Part shown: positions 1 to 12,222 of the stretch, piece after piece
Layout: each line of letters begins with the position of its first letter
Position numbering within the stretch: position 1 is the stretch's first letter
The notes under the pieces: generated by a model
Seen by the model: only the letters and a program-made list of their open reading frames with translations
Databases searched by the model: none
Told to the model about the DNA's origin: nothing
Assembly: GCA_949361645.1 (NCBI GenBank)
Contig: OX442420.1
Coordinates: 62,001 to 126,000 of the forward strand
Origin: Spongilla lacustris
Lineage: Eukaryota; Porifera; Demospongiae; Spongillida; Spongillidae
Direction of reading: 5' to 3'
Length of the DNA stretch: 64,000 nucleotides
Translations under genes and position numbers: made by a program

Positions 1-207
1 TACACAAATAGCATGCTTCTTTACTCGTACGCACACGCCACAGAGGTACTGAGCGTGTCGGCGACCAAGGTCAAGGAACTGAATCATAGCTTCAAGATAG
101 TGACCACTCGCAAGAACCACATCTTGGGCGCGAAGAGCAGCGATCAGAGAGACATGTGGATCAGCTGCATATCAAATGTCGTCAACGCAGTACCTCTTCC
201 CAGTATT
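1..207 (+). CDS. PH-domain C-terminal exon, probable 5' part of the DOK-like gene
   Basis: The frame is open from the window edge and ends at a GTATGT donor at 208. The peptide has the pattern of the last strand and C-terminal helix of a pleckstrin homology domain: FKIVTTRKNHILGAKSSDQR followed by DMWISCISNVV, with the invariant Trp in the helix. PH domains bind phosphoinositides or proteins at the membrane. Downstream on the same strand lie a PTB domain and a tyrosine-motif tail, the order found in DOK and IRS docking proteins, so I infer one gene. The true exon start is unresolved; a CCACAG at 39-44 is a possible acceptor. The exon(s) joining it to the PTB domain were not found with certainty. 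Confidence 0.6.
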
Positions 208-1189
208 GTATGTGAGTGATTCTGGATGTGTGTACTGTTGTGTTTGTGCAGTGTTTATAGTAAACACCACACACTATATATGTCCTATCCAATTTACTAT
301 TTGATGAAGAAGAGCAAGACCACTGCCAGGTAGAATTGGGGACCCCATATAATTGGGCCCCCCCCCCCCCCCCCCCCATCCCCAATTCTACGTCGATCTG
401 GGGACCCTTTCGTAGAAATGGGGACCCTTAAAAATTATGTACTTGTGAATTAAGGACTGCATTCCTTCTTGTATATACACAACTAATGCGAGGTCAATAG
501 CCTGAATGGCCTGGGTCGAGGTGTTGATTATAATTCCACTTGCTGGAGGCCCAACACCGTCGTTTATCTGTCCGCTTGGCCATGCATACTGTGTATATAA
601 GGACACGTTAGGTGTTGTGTGTGCCGGAGCTTCTCTTATGTGTATAAGTTGGTATCTATTGAGCTTTGCTAGTGGCAGACTGGCAGTACACGGTACACTT
701 ACAAAGCTTGCACAGGTCTCATCTACTCTTTAGTTTACTGTCTGACTGCCACCTTTAGTACATATGATATTTTAGTATACATTGTGTATCCATGCAATGT
801 ATTTACTTGATATATAAATAAACACTTACGCTATGGCGAGTGACGATAGGAAAAAAGATGGGTGTGGCTTACTTTTAAAGATACCGGTACACATGTACAC
901 CAATATCTCCTACAACGCGTGTATCCCTAGCTCTTCCTTCTTAAAAATCTCATAAACAAGCTGATTTGAACCTCTGGTTGGATGCTTCACTGTGTATGTC
1001 AGTAGTATATTTTGGTCTAATCATCATCATAGATAGGGAGATCTGTCTCTATGTTGCTCAGCTAGCAGATGCATGATGAATATGCAGAAATTAGTTACAC
1101 CAAATCTGAGTTTACTTTTGCTCTCAATAACCTACTTCCTGAATTACATATTAGAGCAAATGATTGTTTTAGTGTGTTCTTTTTCTCAG
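208..1189. other. non-coding stretch with a C homopolymer
   Basis: Apart from a C17+ run near 359-377 flanked by repeated GGGGACCC motifs, I see no gene. Short open frames here have no splice context. Confidence 0.5.
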
Positions 1190-1273
1190 GCAATGAACAT
1201 GCACCACAATGTTCATGAGATTGCCTATGATGTGGCTGCTAATCACTACATAGATAGAACGCTACGATCATGA
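1190..1273 (+). CDS. possible short terminal exon, unassigned
   Basis: A good polypyrimidine tract and TTTCTCAG acceptor precede a 28-codon open stretch (AMNMHHNVHEIAYDVAANHY and a few more residues) ending in TGA. The composition is protein-like and helical, unlike the flanking AT-rich DNA. It could be an alternative terminal exon of the PH-domain gene or the end of another gene. No partner exon is demonstrated. Confidence 0.3.
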   Translation, partial: AMNMHHNVHEIAYDVAANHYIDRTLRS

Positions 1274-1807
1274 GTTCTCACCATGCAATGCGTGCACCTT
1301 CAATGAGTTTTCTGTTAGCAAATGTTTTTTAAACCATTGAATTAGTATAATATTTCATCACAACACCTAAGCAGGCTCTAATGATGATTAATGTGTACGT
1401 GAAATAGTGTATGGTTCCTTCACCCCACTTGTCCTTATAGCCTAAGAGGGATGAGTAGACTATATGCCTCTCACCTGTCCGTCAAGCGGGAGCATGATTA
1501 TGGCTTATAACTATTGCTCTTGGAAATGCTCTTCCGTATAATATGTACACGGTCATCACAATTGCAAGGTGACGCGCGTACATGCATGTACGATGACATC
1601 GCCCTATAGTGTTGCTGAGCCTGGAGCCAGGGTTTCCTCTCAGTCAGTAAATAACACAAAAATTACGCATATGCGTTTGTGCTAGCTTCTGTTGTTGTTG
1701 TCATATGTCCTGCTGTATGTTATAACTGTACTTCCATACACTCTGATGACCGCTGGCTATATCAAAATCGATATGGGGGTCCCTAATTCTATGGGTCCCT
1801 AATTCTA

Positions 1808-2095
1808 TGTAACACCACCCTTCATTCCAACATGACCACCCTTCATTCCCACATGACCACCCTTCATTCCCACATGACCACCCTTCATTCCCACATGACC
1901 ACCCTTCATTCCCACATGACATTCCCACGTGACCACCCTTCATTCCCACGTGACCATCCTTCATTCCCACATGACCACCCTTCATTCCCACATGACGACC
2001 TTCATTCCCACATGACGACCTTCATTCCCACATGACGACCTTCATTCCCACATGACCACCCTTCATTTCCACATGACCACCCTTCACTGGGTGTT
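1808..2095. repeat. 21-bp minisatellite
   Basis: About 13 tandem units of the form ACATGACCACCCTTCATTCCC with small variants (GACGACC, ACGTG). Because 21 is divisible by three, both strands stay open, which produces spurious reading frames. Confidence 0.9.
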
Positions 2096-2317
2096 TGTAC
2101 CATATATTTTGTGGACCGACCCATTTTCAAATGTCATGCCCTTGGGCGACGCCCTAGACAACTGAGACCTTTGGAACAAAAATAGTGGATCCTCTAGTCA
2201 TCATTTTAAGGCCATTCAAAGAAGAAAAGCACTCTTTCTCTAATTGTAGTGCACCCCGTGTGGCTCTTGCTTAGATTAAGTACTACGAGCATAGAGTTTT
2301 ATTTAGCCAGATGGGGG

Positions 2318-2420
2318 CTGGCAGTCCATTTGGAATGGGAGCTGGCATGGAATGGGGGCTGGCATGGAATGGGGGCTGGCATAGAATAGGGGCTGGCATG
2401 GAATGGGGGCTGAGTAGCCT
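2318..2420. repeat. 17-bp tandem repeat
   Basis: Five to six copies of a GGGGGCTGGCATGGAAT unit. No coding content is seen around it. Confidence 0.8.
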
Positions 2421-2853
2421 CACAAGCCAGACCTGCTTCGTTATTTAAAATTGATATACAATGGACTGGGGACTGTGAGAAGTATATGTTGAATGGATCC
2501 ATTGGCACACCTTGAATTGGAAAAGTGCATGTAATCAGCCCCTGGCTTAAAGTGGTTGACGAGCATGCTGTATTTACACTGATCACTGATGTTGTCCCCA
2601 CAAAGCTTCCTATACATCGCGGGCGCCAAAGTGTGGAGTAGTAACTAAAAAGTCTAAAATGCACTTTTCACTTGGAGGACGACTAGCAGTCAACGGAATC
2701 CAACTAGGAACACTACAATTACATGCAATGATAACTGTAGTTGCGCCTTCAGGTAATGCGCTATGATTGAAGCCGGTGCTTGCTTCTTTATTTTTATTAA
2801 TACCGGCACCTCCCCCCCCCCCCCCCCCCCCCCCCCCCCACTGCATGAAAAAA

Positions 2854-3012
2854 ATGTCTCGTGTTTAAACGAGCGCATCTTCGTAATCGTTAACGCTTCC
2901 GACATCCTGTATAGCATTTCAGGAAAGAACTGGTATTCCAACAGGATTTTAAAGAACGGCAAGCAGCTGCATTCATGATTACGAAGATACGCTCGTTTAA
3001 CCACGAGACCTT
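2854..3012. repeat. short inverted-repeat element next to a poly-C tract
   Basis: Arms of about 35 bp (2854-2890 and 2977-3012) are reverse complements with a few mismatches around TTTAAACGAG and TACGAAGAT. A C23 tract lies just upstream. This resembles a small foldback or MITE remnant; no clear target duplication was found. Confidence 0.6.
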
Positions 3013-3632
3013 TTTTTTTCGGTGGGGGCAGAGGGGACTTTACGGTAATAATCTTGTATAGTGATGTTAATAATAGAAGTGAATTGTACGTATACCAAGC
3101 TCGCTACGAAGGGAAATTACGGGCGTATACTCACTATTTGAGTTAATTTCATTTTAATTATATTCATTTTAGTATCGGAGGGGGGTGCCTTAGCCCCCTG
3201 AGCCCCCCCCCCCCCCCCCTAAATACGCCACTGGCATAGGGAGCCAACAATAGTATAGGGATTTTCTGCTTCCTGTTGGCAGTGAAACAAAAACGTCAAT
3301 ATGAGTGGAAGGTTTACTCTCCAAAACATCCCCTGGTCATTAGAGTATGGATTCACTCATACGTTTTCCCTTGAATTTATTAATGTTTAGGTCTTCAAGT
3401 GGTTAATTAACTAAATTGAACGTTTATGACTTTAATTTGGTGCCCTGTTGAATTTTTCCCACTGAAATCGGTTATTATGATATATGAGACATCCATAACA
3501 ACTTTTCCACATGTTCCATTCTTTTAAAATACACGTTTCTACTACAGCTGTTTCTCTGTTCTACAGGGATTGTGTGAGCTGGTTGTGCAACCTCATGTCG
3601 ATTCAATCCATGTAAAAAGTGGGAAAACTTGC

Positions 3633-3868
3633 CCCCCCCCCCCCCCCCACATTGCCCCCCCCCCCCCCCCATTGCCCCCCCCCCCACATTGCCCCCCCCC
3701 CCACATTGCCCCCCCCCCCCACATTGCCCCCCCCCCACATTGCCCCCCCCCCCCACATTGCCCCCCCCCCCCCACATTGCCCCCCCCCCACATTGCCCCC
3801 CCCCCCCCACATTGCCCCCCCCCCTACATTGCCCCCCCCCCCACATTGCCCCCCCCCCGCATTGTTCC
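3633..3868. repeat. poly-C/ACATTG interspersed array
   Basis: Runs of 8-16 C separated by ACATTG, about 15 units. Unit lengths differ, so all frames stay open by chance on both strands. It lies upstream of the small exon at 3900. Confidence 0.9.
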
Positions 3869-3899
3869 CTCCTCTCATGTCTGATGCGTGCACCTGCAG

Positions 3900-6800
3900 T
3901 GTGAGCTGGGAGGCTTCAGCCACTGCTGACATGAAAGGGATGGTACCCATGGGTGATACTGGGTAACCAACCATGACAGATTACAAGTTAGATAGCAAAA
4001 CTTATATCTGTCCCTAAGAAGCCATACCCTCCTTGAATCGGTACTCCATCCAATGCCAAAACTCTTTCCCAGTACGGTGGATTTTTTTAAAAACTACTTC
4101 TATGTGTACATATATGCTCCCCTATATGCTCCCCTATGTGTACATATATGCTCCCCTATGTGCCCATATATGCTCCCCTATGTGTACATATATACTCCCC
4201 TATGTGTACATATATGCTCCCCTATGTGCACATATATGCTCCCCTATGTGTACATATATGCTTCCCTATGTGCACATATATGCTTCCCTATGTGCACATA
4301 TATGCTCCCCTATGTGTACATATATGCTTCCCTATGTGCACATATATGCTTCCCTATGTGCACAGATCACTATGAAGTGGAACTGTTGCCCAATGTCCAT
4401 TCAAACACACTCAACCTTCATGGTACCTACATATTCAAGATTACAGAAATGCATGTGGCATTATTCTCCAATTCAGGACTACTGCTGACTCAGTAAGTAA
4501 TTTTGGGTATGGTTGCAATGGTGGGTGTGGTTGCAATAGTGGGTGTGGCTGCAATGGTGGGTGTTACTGCAATGGTGGGTGTGGGTGCAATGGTGGCTCT
4601 AAACCCTTTGTATACATATGCAACGTGACATCCTAATGGGCAGATCACCATCCCTCCCTCACCCTCCCACCTCTCCCTCACCATCTCGTTCTTCATTCTT
4701 TTCCTGGCATACTGCTCTGGGAAGATTAGATGACATTATCTTATGTGCTTACATTGATCAGTGCTAGGGTTGATATGCTTACATTGATCGGTGCTAGGGT
4801 TGATATGCTTACATTGATCGGTGCTAGGGTTGATATGCTTACACTGATCAGTGCTAGGGTTGATATGCTTACATTGATCAGTGCTAGGGTTGATATGGTG
4901 GAGTGAAAACATGTTAAGATTGGAGTACACACTGGACAACAGGGAGTGGAGGTGGGAGGGGAGGGGGAGGTGGGGAGGCAAGGGGTAGGAGGTGAGGACG
5001 GGAGGGAGAGGGGGAGGCATGTGTAAATATAAAAGTAAGTATAATGTATGTGCATATATGAGAACGTGAAATGCTTAATTTCTTAACAGATTTCTACTGG
5101 ATCTAATACACATCACAAGGGTACGATTTACTTTTTTTAATCATGGCTCTAACTCTCAAGGTTTCTGTATCTGTGCAATTTATACTAGCAGGTATGTGTG
5201 TATGTGTGTGTGCAGGTGTGTATATGTGTGCGTGCAGGTATGTGTATATGTGTGTGCAGATGTGTGTGCAGGTGTGTGTGCAGGTGTGTGTGCAGGTGTG
5301 TGTATGTGTGTGTGCAGGTATGTGTGCAGATGTGTGTGCAGGTGTGTGTGCAGGTGTGTGTGCAGGTGTGTGTGCAGATGTGTGTGCAGGTATGTGTGCA
5401 GGTATGTGTGCAGGTGTGTGCAGGTATGTGTGCAGATGTGTGTGTTGTATATTTACTGCTGCAGATCTTCATATGTATGAGGGGGAGGAGGCCTCACCCA
5501 GGGGGAGGAGGCCTCACCCAGGGGGAGGAGACCTCACCCAGGGGGAGGAGACCTCACTCAGGGGGAGGAGACCTCACTCAGGGGGAGGAGGCCTCACCCA
5601 GGGGGAGGAGCCTCACCCAGGGGGAGGAGACCTCACCCAGGGGAAGGAGACCTCACTCAGGGGGAGGAGACCTCACTCAGGGGGAGGAGGCCTCACCCAG
5701 GGGGAGGAGACCTCACTCAGGGGGAGGAGGCCTCACCCAGGGGGAGGAGCCTCACCCAGGGGGAGGAGCCTCGCCCAGGGGGAGGAGGCCTCACTCAGCA
5801 GGGATTTACCGCTCCCACCCCCTACCCACCCTCTGGTTTGCCCCTAATTTGACTAATCCACCCCCTGGTTTACATGTGCCATGTCAAAATAAAACTGCAT
5901 TTAATGGTGCAGGGAAGGCTTTTATTTTTGCCCACCCCCAATACTTTTATATATTCCGAAACCCACCCCCTGTTGCAAACTTGGCCGTAAATCCCTGCTC
6001 AGGGGGAGGAGACCTCACTCAGGGGGAGGAGGCCTCACCCAGGGGGAGGAGACCTCACTCAGGGGGAGGAGGCCTCACTCAGGGGGAGGAGGCCTCACCC
6101 AGGGGGAGGAGACCTCACCCAGGGGGAGGAGGCCTCACCCAGGGGGAGGAGGCCTCACCCAGGGGGAGGAGGCCTCACCCAGGGGGAGGAGGCCTCACCC
6201 AGGGGGAGGAGGCCTCACCCAGGGGGAGGAGACCTCACCCAGGGGGAGGAGGCCTCACTGTACCTCCTCAGACATAACTTTGATTCCATCACTATAGCTT
6301 GTCCCCCATTGGTGAAGGGACATATGTCTTTAGAACACAAAGTGGGCGTGATCTTTCTAGGATCATCAGTGCGCGTCTCACGAAGAGGTACGAGGGCCTG
6401 GGCTCCCCCATGCCACCCAATCTCCTGGACACTCCAATGCCACCCAATCTCCAGGATGAAAAACGTCAGTATGTTGTACTCAGAATGGAACTATTTATTG
6501 ACATTTGTTCTCCATTTAGTGCACACTTGCAGTACAAAGGGAACCTGCACAATCCCACTGCCCAAACGAAGACGCTCCTCTTCTGAAAGTGAAATGGCCA
6601 AATACAGTACAAATCCCATGAGCACAAATGGAACTAAGCCATTGCTTGCCACCTCCCTAATGATATCACCTCCAGTGGATAGTGATAACAGTGACATCAT
6701 CTCTGATGGGAGCTCTTTAGATGCCATTGAGATACATGACAGTAGCAGTGAATTGTCCCCACGGGACATTATGGTGTCACCCGGCAGCACATATAGAGCA

Positions 6801-8582
6801 ACCTCTCCGCTCTTGAATGATTTGTTTCCTCAGTATGCGGTTAACTCAGTTGTCATGGAAACTGATCACATGAGCAGAACAGCAATGTCCCTGGGTAAAC
6901 ATGCAGTCCTTGACTCAAAGAAGATAAGTAGGTCTTCATTCCACAAGAGCAGTGACAGCATTAATGACACAGGAAGTCGAGATGAACCTGTGTATCTCCA
7001 AGTCTTGCCTTATCAAAGAGACCACCATCCCACTCCTGACCACGCCCATCACCATCCCACTCCTGACCACGCCCATCACAATCCCACTCCTGACCACGCC
7101 CATCACCACCCCACCCCTGACCACGCCCATCACCACACCACTCCTGACCACGCCCATCACCATCCCACTCCTGACCATGCCCATCACTCTCAAAAGAGTG
7201 ACCATACCCTTGCATCTCAGGACTGTAACACACACACCCAGCACAACAGTGATGATGAAATTGGTCAATGCATCAATGAAAAATGTGACTTAAGAAGTAA
7301 AAAGGGGACTCCTGTTTCACACTCAGTTTTCATGGAAACTGATCACATGAGCAAAACAGCAATGTCCCTGGCAGTCCTTGACTCAAAGAAGATAAGTACA
7401 TGTAGGTCTTCATTCCATGAACACAAGAGCAGTGACAGCATTTATAATGACACAGGAAGTCAACAGGATATTGATGAACATGAATATCTCCAAGTCTTGC
7501 CTTATCAAAGAGATCCTAGCTCTGACCACACCCATTACCACCCCAGTCCTGACCACGCCCATGACCAACATGATGTAAGTGGTACACATAACTGGAGCCA
7601 CACCTCTTTCAGCCACACCCCTCTGAACCATGCGTACTCAATAGACACAGCACTGTCTACTTTAACTGACCACACCCCTCTGAACCACACCCTTCCAGTG
7701 GAGTCATTGAGGACCTGCTCTGCTGATGACATCACAGATATCACTACCTTCAATGACATCACAGATATCACTTATGAGGAGTGCAGGGAGATTGAACACC
7801 CCAAAGGTCATGAACTGTACATTGACCTGCACACGACACCCGACACCTTGCAGGGTGACCTCACAAGCACTCCTATATATGCCACTGTTGAAGATGCTTT
7901 GAACTCTGCCATAGACCACAGTGATGGCATGAACCCTGAAGCCTCTCATGAGGCTTTGCCTGTGGGTGTGGTCACTGGCACATGTATTGAAGCCACACCA
8001 GAGAAGAATGACAGGACGGTGTCCATTAGCAAGCGACCCCCCGCGCCCCTCCCCGCGCCCCCCGTGCCCCTCCCCGCGCCCCCCGTGCCCCTCCCCTTGC
8101 CCCCCGCACCCCTCTCCCTGCCCACTATTTCCCTACATCCCATCCATCTCTCATCATGTCCCCACATCCCTCCAAGACCCACTGTGATGATGTCACACTC
8201 ATTAAGTGACCTCCAGCTGCCTTCAGAGATAAGTAAGCAATGGGGGAAAGTCAAACCCTCCCCCAGGGGTTATTTCCCCCTCCCCCCCCCCCCCCTCCCC
8301 CAGGGGTATTTAATTATTCCATGAATAAAATTATTACTGCTAACTGGTATTTTGTCATATCTCTGATTGCTGTTTCAATTCTAAATACTCATACACATAG
8401 ATCAACTCTCTTGGAACGTCACATGTACAACATATATACCAATGTGTACACACACTAACCATTGTACATGTTGTCACGCCAACCATTATTATGCATTATA
8501 TGTGATGGAGTCCTTACCATATTAGGTGACAGCAGTGGGGAGGAGGGAGACTATGTCTACGCCAGCAGGGAGGCTTTGGGAG
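3900..8582 (+). CDS. DOK/IRS-like docking protein: PTB domain and tyrosine-motif tail (spliced, 3' end not found)
   Basis: I infer exons 3900-3952, 4366-4492, 5090-5191, 6298-6468, 6532-8232 and 8526-8582. All junctions have GT/AG sites and keep one reading phase. The first four build an IRS-type PTB domain: strand HYEVELLPNVHSN, then LNLHGTYIFKITEMHVALF, FLLDLIHITR, and the hallmark GEGTYVFRTQSGRDLSRII near the C-terminal helix. The 1.7-kb tail exon has phosphotyrosine-type sites (PVYLQVLP, HEYLQVLP, DITYEE, ELYIDL, PIYATV), a proline-rich stretch with SH3-ligand-like PPAPLP/PPVPLP, and an in-frame minisatellite. The last exon adds GDYVYAS. DOK-family proteins sit under receptor tyrosine kinases at the membrane and recruit SH2 proteins. 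The PH exon at 1-207 probably belongs here. The 3' exons may fall in the minisatellite or gap after 8.9 kb. Confidence 0.75.
4104..4362. repeat. 22-bp intronic minisatellite
   Basis: About 12 copies of CTCCCCTATGTGTACATATATG immediately 5' of the PTB exon acceptor at 4365. The last unit (TATGTGCACAG) supplies the acceptor AG. Confidence 0.85.
4504..4590. repeat. 18-bp intronic repeat just after a splice donor
   Basis: About five copies of a GGGTGTGGTTGCAATGGT-like unit begin a few bases after the donor at 4493. Confidence 0.7.
4745..4895. repeat. 30-bp intronic minisatellite
   Basis: Five copies of a unit containing TGCTTACATTGATCAGTGCT, differing by single A/G or T/C changes. Confidence 0.9.
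5192..5445. repeat. 10-bp GTGTGTGCAG array starting at a splice donor
   Basis: The array begins at the exon boundary (AGCAG, then GTATGTGT) and repeats CAG-GTGTGTG about 22 times with variants. Every unit restates a CAG/GT junction. Confidence 0.85.
5477..6258. repeat. 21-bp GGGGGAGGAGGCCTCACCCAG minisatellite, interrupted
   Basis: About 27 units of the 21-bp motif in two blocks (5477-5798 and 5998-6258), split by the insertion at 5799-5997. It is intronic between PTB exons. Some units have lost one base. Confidence 0.9.
5799..5997. mobile_element. 199-bp MITE with CAGGGATTTAC ends inserted in the minisatellite
   Basis: The ends are CAGGGATTTACCG and, reverse-complemented, CAGGGATTTACGG. 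The array units flanking it share CTCAG (5794-5798 and 5998-6002), giving a 5-bp target duplication. CAGGG ends are typical of hAT elements, but the usual hAT duplication is 8 bp. It carries no coding sequence. Confidence 0.75.
7021..7190 (+). repeat. 27-bp coding minisatellite in the docking-protein tail
   Basis: Six copies of a 27-bp unit encode in-frame PTPDHAHHH-like repeats, placed after the first YLQVLP motif. A degenerate pair recurs after the second YLQVLP at about 7520-7565, so the tail shows an internal duplication of motif plus His/Pro repeat. Confidence 0.85.
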
Positions 8583-8812
8583 GTGAGTGGGAGGTGTGTG
8601 ATGGTGGGAGGTGTGTGATGGTAGAGGTGTGTGATGGTGGGAGGTGTGTGATGGTAGAGGTGTGTGATGGTGGGAGGTGTGTGATGGTGGGAGGTATGTG
8701 ATGGTGGGAGGTGTGTGATGGTGGGAGGTGTGTGATGGTGGGAGGTGTGTGATGGTGGGAGGTGTGTGATGGTGGGAGGTGTGTGATGGTGGGAGGTGTG
8801 TGATGGTGGAGA
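8583..8812. repeat. 17-bp minisatellite starting at a splice donor
   Basis: About 14 units of GGGAGGTGTGTGATGGT follow the exon end GGGAG/GTGAGTG directly. Each unit repeats GGGAG/GTGTGTG, a donor-like string. Confidence 0.85.
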
Positions 8813-8904
8813 TATGTGATATTTGAGAGGGCATGCATATCGCCATCACTTGACCTTTGACCTTAACACATTTGGTATATGCCCAGTACATCCACCCATA
8901 GCCT

Positions 8905-10749
8905 GACCATTACATCATCAGTTAGTACATCATTAGTTAGTACATCATTAGTTAGTGCATCATCAGTTAGTACATCATTAGTTAGTACATCATTAGTTAG
9001 TACATCATTAGTTAGTACATCATCAGTTAGTACATCATTAGTTAGTACATCATTAGTTAGTACATCATTAGTTAGTACATCATTAGTTAGTACATCATTA
9101 GTTAGTACATCATTAGTTAGTACATCATTAGTTAGTACATCATCAGTTAGTACATCATTAGTTAGTACATCATTAGTTAGTACATCATTAGTTAGTACAT
9201 CATTAGTTAGTACATCATTAGTTAGTACATCATCAGTTAGTACATCATTAGTTAGTACATCATCAGTTAGTACATCATTAGTTAGTACATCATTAGTTAG
9301 TACATCATCAGTTAGTACATCATCAGTTAGTACATCATCAGTTAGTACATCATTAGTTAGTACATCATTAGTTAGTACATCATTAGTTAGTACATCATTA
9401 GTTAGTACATCATCAGTTAGTACATCATTAGTTAGTACATCATTAGTTAGTACATCATTAGTTAGTACATCATTAGTTAGTGCATCATCAGTTAGTACAT
9501 CATTAGTTAGTACATCATTAGTTAGTACATCATCAGTTAGTACATCATTAGTTAGTACATCATTAGTTAGTACATCATTAGTTAGTACATCATTAGTTAG
9601 TACATCATTAGTTAGTACATCATTAGTTAGTACATCATTAGTTAGTACATCATTAGTTAGTACATCATTAGTTAGTACATCATTAGTTAGTACATCATTA
9701 GCTAGTACATCATTAGTTAGTACATCATTAGTTAGTACATCATTAGTTAGTACATCATTAGTTAGTACATCATTAGTTAGTACATCATTAGTTAGTACAT
9801 CATTAGTTAGTACATCATTAGTTAGTACATCATTAGTTAGTACATCATTAGTTAGTACATCATTAGTTAGTACATCATTAGTTAGTACATCATTAGTTAG
9901 TACATCATTAGTTAGTACATCATTAGTTAGTACATCATTAGTTAGTACATCATTAGTTAGTACATCATTAGTTAGTACATCATCAGTTAGTACATCATTA
10001 GTTAGTACATCATTAGTTAGTACATCATTAGTTAGTACATCATTAGTTAGTACATCATTAGTTAGTACATCATTAGTTAGTACATCATTAGTTAGTACAT
10101 CATTAGTTAGTACATCATTAGTTAGTACATCATCAGTTAGTACATCATTAGTTAGTACATCATTAGTTAGTACATCATTAGTTAGTACATCATTAGTTAG
10201 TACATCATTAGTTAGTACATCATTAGTTAGTACATCATTAGTTAGTACATCATTAGTTAGTACATCATTAGTTAGTACATCATTAGTTAGTACATCATTA
10301 GTTAGTACATCATTAGTTAGTACATCATTAGTTAGTACATCATTAGTTAGTACATCATTAGTTAGTACATCATTAGTTAGTACATCATTAGTTAGTACAT
10401 CATTAGTTAGTACATCATTAGTTAGTACATCATTAGTTAGTACATCATTAGTTAGTACATCATTAGTTAGTACATCATTAGTTAGTACATCATTAGTTAG
10501 TACATCATTAGTTAGTACATCATTAGTTAGTACATCATTAGTTAGTACATCATTAGTTAGTACATCATTAGTTAGTACATCATTAGTTAGTACATCATTA
10601 GTTAGTACATCATTAGTTAGTACATCATTAGTTAGTACATCATTAGTTAGTACATCATTAGTTAGTACATCATTAGTTAGTACATCATTAGTTAGTACAT
10701 CATTAGTTAGTACATCATCAGTTAGTACATCATTAGTTAGTACATCATT
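8905..10749. repeat. 15-bp minisatellite, about 120 copies
   Basis: Near-perfect tandem units of TACATCATTAGTTAG; the main variant is C for T in CATCA. The period is divisible by three, so both strands have frames of about 700 codons that are artefacts. It runs into the assembly gap, so its true length is unknown. Confidence 0.95.
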
Positions 10750-10949
10750 NNNNNNNNNNNNNNNNNNNNNNNNNNNNNNNNNNNNNNNNNNNNNNNNNNN
10801 NNNNNNNNNNNNNNNNNNNNNNNNNNNNNNNNNNNNNNNNNNNNNNNNNNNNNNNNNNNNNNNNNNNNNNNNNNNNNNNNNNNNNNNNNNNNNNNNNNNN
10901 NNNNNNNNNNNNNNNNNNNNNNNNNNNNNNNNNNNNNNNNNNNNNNNNN
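10750..10949. other. assembly gap, 200 N
   Basis: Exactly 200 N at the end of the minisatellite, probably a placeholder length. Confidence 0.98.
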
Positions 10950-11465
10950 AAAACATCTTGAGAGGATTGCTGTTGTGTTTGCTCTGACAAGGTTGAGCCG
11001 GTTAAAATATTTAATACAATACACAGTTTACATTCTACATAAATACATATTTTAAATGAACAGTAATGCAATCAATCAATTGAAAGTGGTGTTCAAGTGA
11101 TGGTATGCCTGACATTTCATCCATTTTGTCCGAGACCCTCTGAAGCAGAAATTCTTTGCTCTTACAAATGTCATCGTTATTCTCAGCCAATCTGTGACTT
11201 GTTCCTTAGCTTTCCCATTTGATGGCAATTTGAGCCGGCAGGAAAAAAAAAAAGATTTCAGTTAGGGTTTGTGGTAAAAAAGAAAACAATGGATTTACTG
11301 TAACAACGCCGAATTGATGGTAATTAGCAAGTTAAAAAGTACCTTTCTATCCCAGGGGCACTAAGTTTAATATCACTGTCAATTGGAAAGACTACTTTTT
11401 AAAAATGAACTTCCAAATACATATATTATATTCCTATAGCCACACATACATGTACAAACACAGTG

Positions 11466-11496
<31 letters not shown>

Positions 11497-11700
11497 TTTT
11501 CACTCAAGTGAAAGGACTATCAATTTGAGTATTTTTCAAAAATAAAAGGTCTGTGTATTGATAACCCCTGAGAACCCCACATGGTTTTACCTGAGGGCGC
11601 CATTTTTGTCTTTGTGCCTGACCTCTTTGTAGTCCAATGCCATCACCATAGCGCCCTCAGTTTTAGTTGCCATAGCTCGGATCGGTCTGCCACTTTGATC
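10950..11700. other. no gene seen; AC microsatellite
   Basis: AT-rich sequence with an (AC)n tract at about 11466-11492. No convincing exon was found. Confidence 0.5.
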
Positions 11701-11813
11701 AACTTTTGGCGTTGTGTTATCAGCTCCTCACCTTCCTTGATGGAGACCTCTGACATGCCCGGTGACAGCTGCAGCTTTCATACAACTGGTGAGCAGTAGG
11801 CACATGCAATCCA

Positions 11814-11879
11814 CATGCACACACACACACACACACATACACACATACACACATACACACATACACACACACACACACA

Positions 11880-11913
<34 letters not shown>
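11814..11913. repeat. (CA)n/(CATA) microsatellite
   Basis: A dinucleotide tract inside the intron between the YNW and HFEV pieces of the vault relic. Confidence 0.9.
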
Positions 11914-12083
11914 GACCCACCTGTACGTATTACAGGCACTTCGAGGTGAACAAGGACAATGATAAGGAATCTTCAAATATCTTTAGACTTTGTTGGCAAA
12001 GCCATTGCCTCCCGTATTCATGGAGCTGTTGCGGGTGTTCAGTTTGATGACTTCCACAAGGTAACATGTGTTGTGTATCTTTG

Positions 12084-12222
12084 ATATTATCCTCCTCCTC
12101 CTCCTCCTCCTCCTCCCCCTCCTCCTCCCCCCTTCCCCTCCTCCTCCTCCTCCTCTCCTCCTCCTCCTCCTCCCCTCCCCCTCCTCCCCTCCTCCTCCCC
12201 TCCTCCTGCTCCCATCCCCTCC
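12084..12222. repeat. (CTC)n pyrimidine tract
   Basis: A CTC/CCTCCC tract fills the intron between the DFHK exon and the next vault exon. Confidence 0.9.

Noticed and set aside
3567..3650. Candidate exon after TTCTACAG encoding GLCELVVQPHVDSIHVKSGK
   Set aside because: It looks protein-like but has no good donor before the poly-C array, and its phase does not fit the exons at 207 and 3900. Left unassigned.
8905..10749. Possible CRISPR-like array
   Set aside because: Direct tandem units with no spacers, in a eukaryotic context; ordinary minisatellite.
8863..10987. Open frames of about 700 codons on both strands (TNDVL and STSLV repeats)
   Set aside because: They arise from a 15-bp tandem repeat without stops and run into N; no start context or splice evidence.
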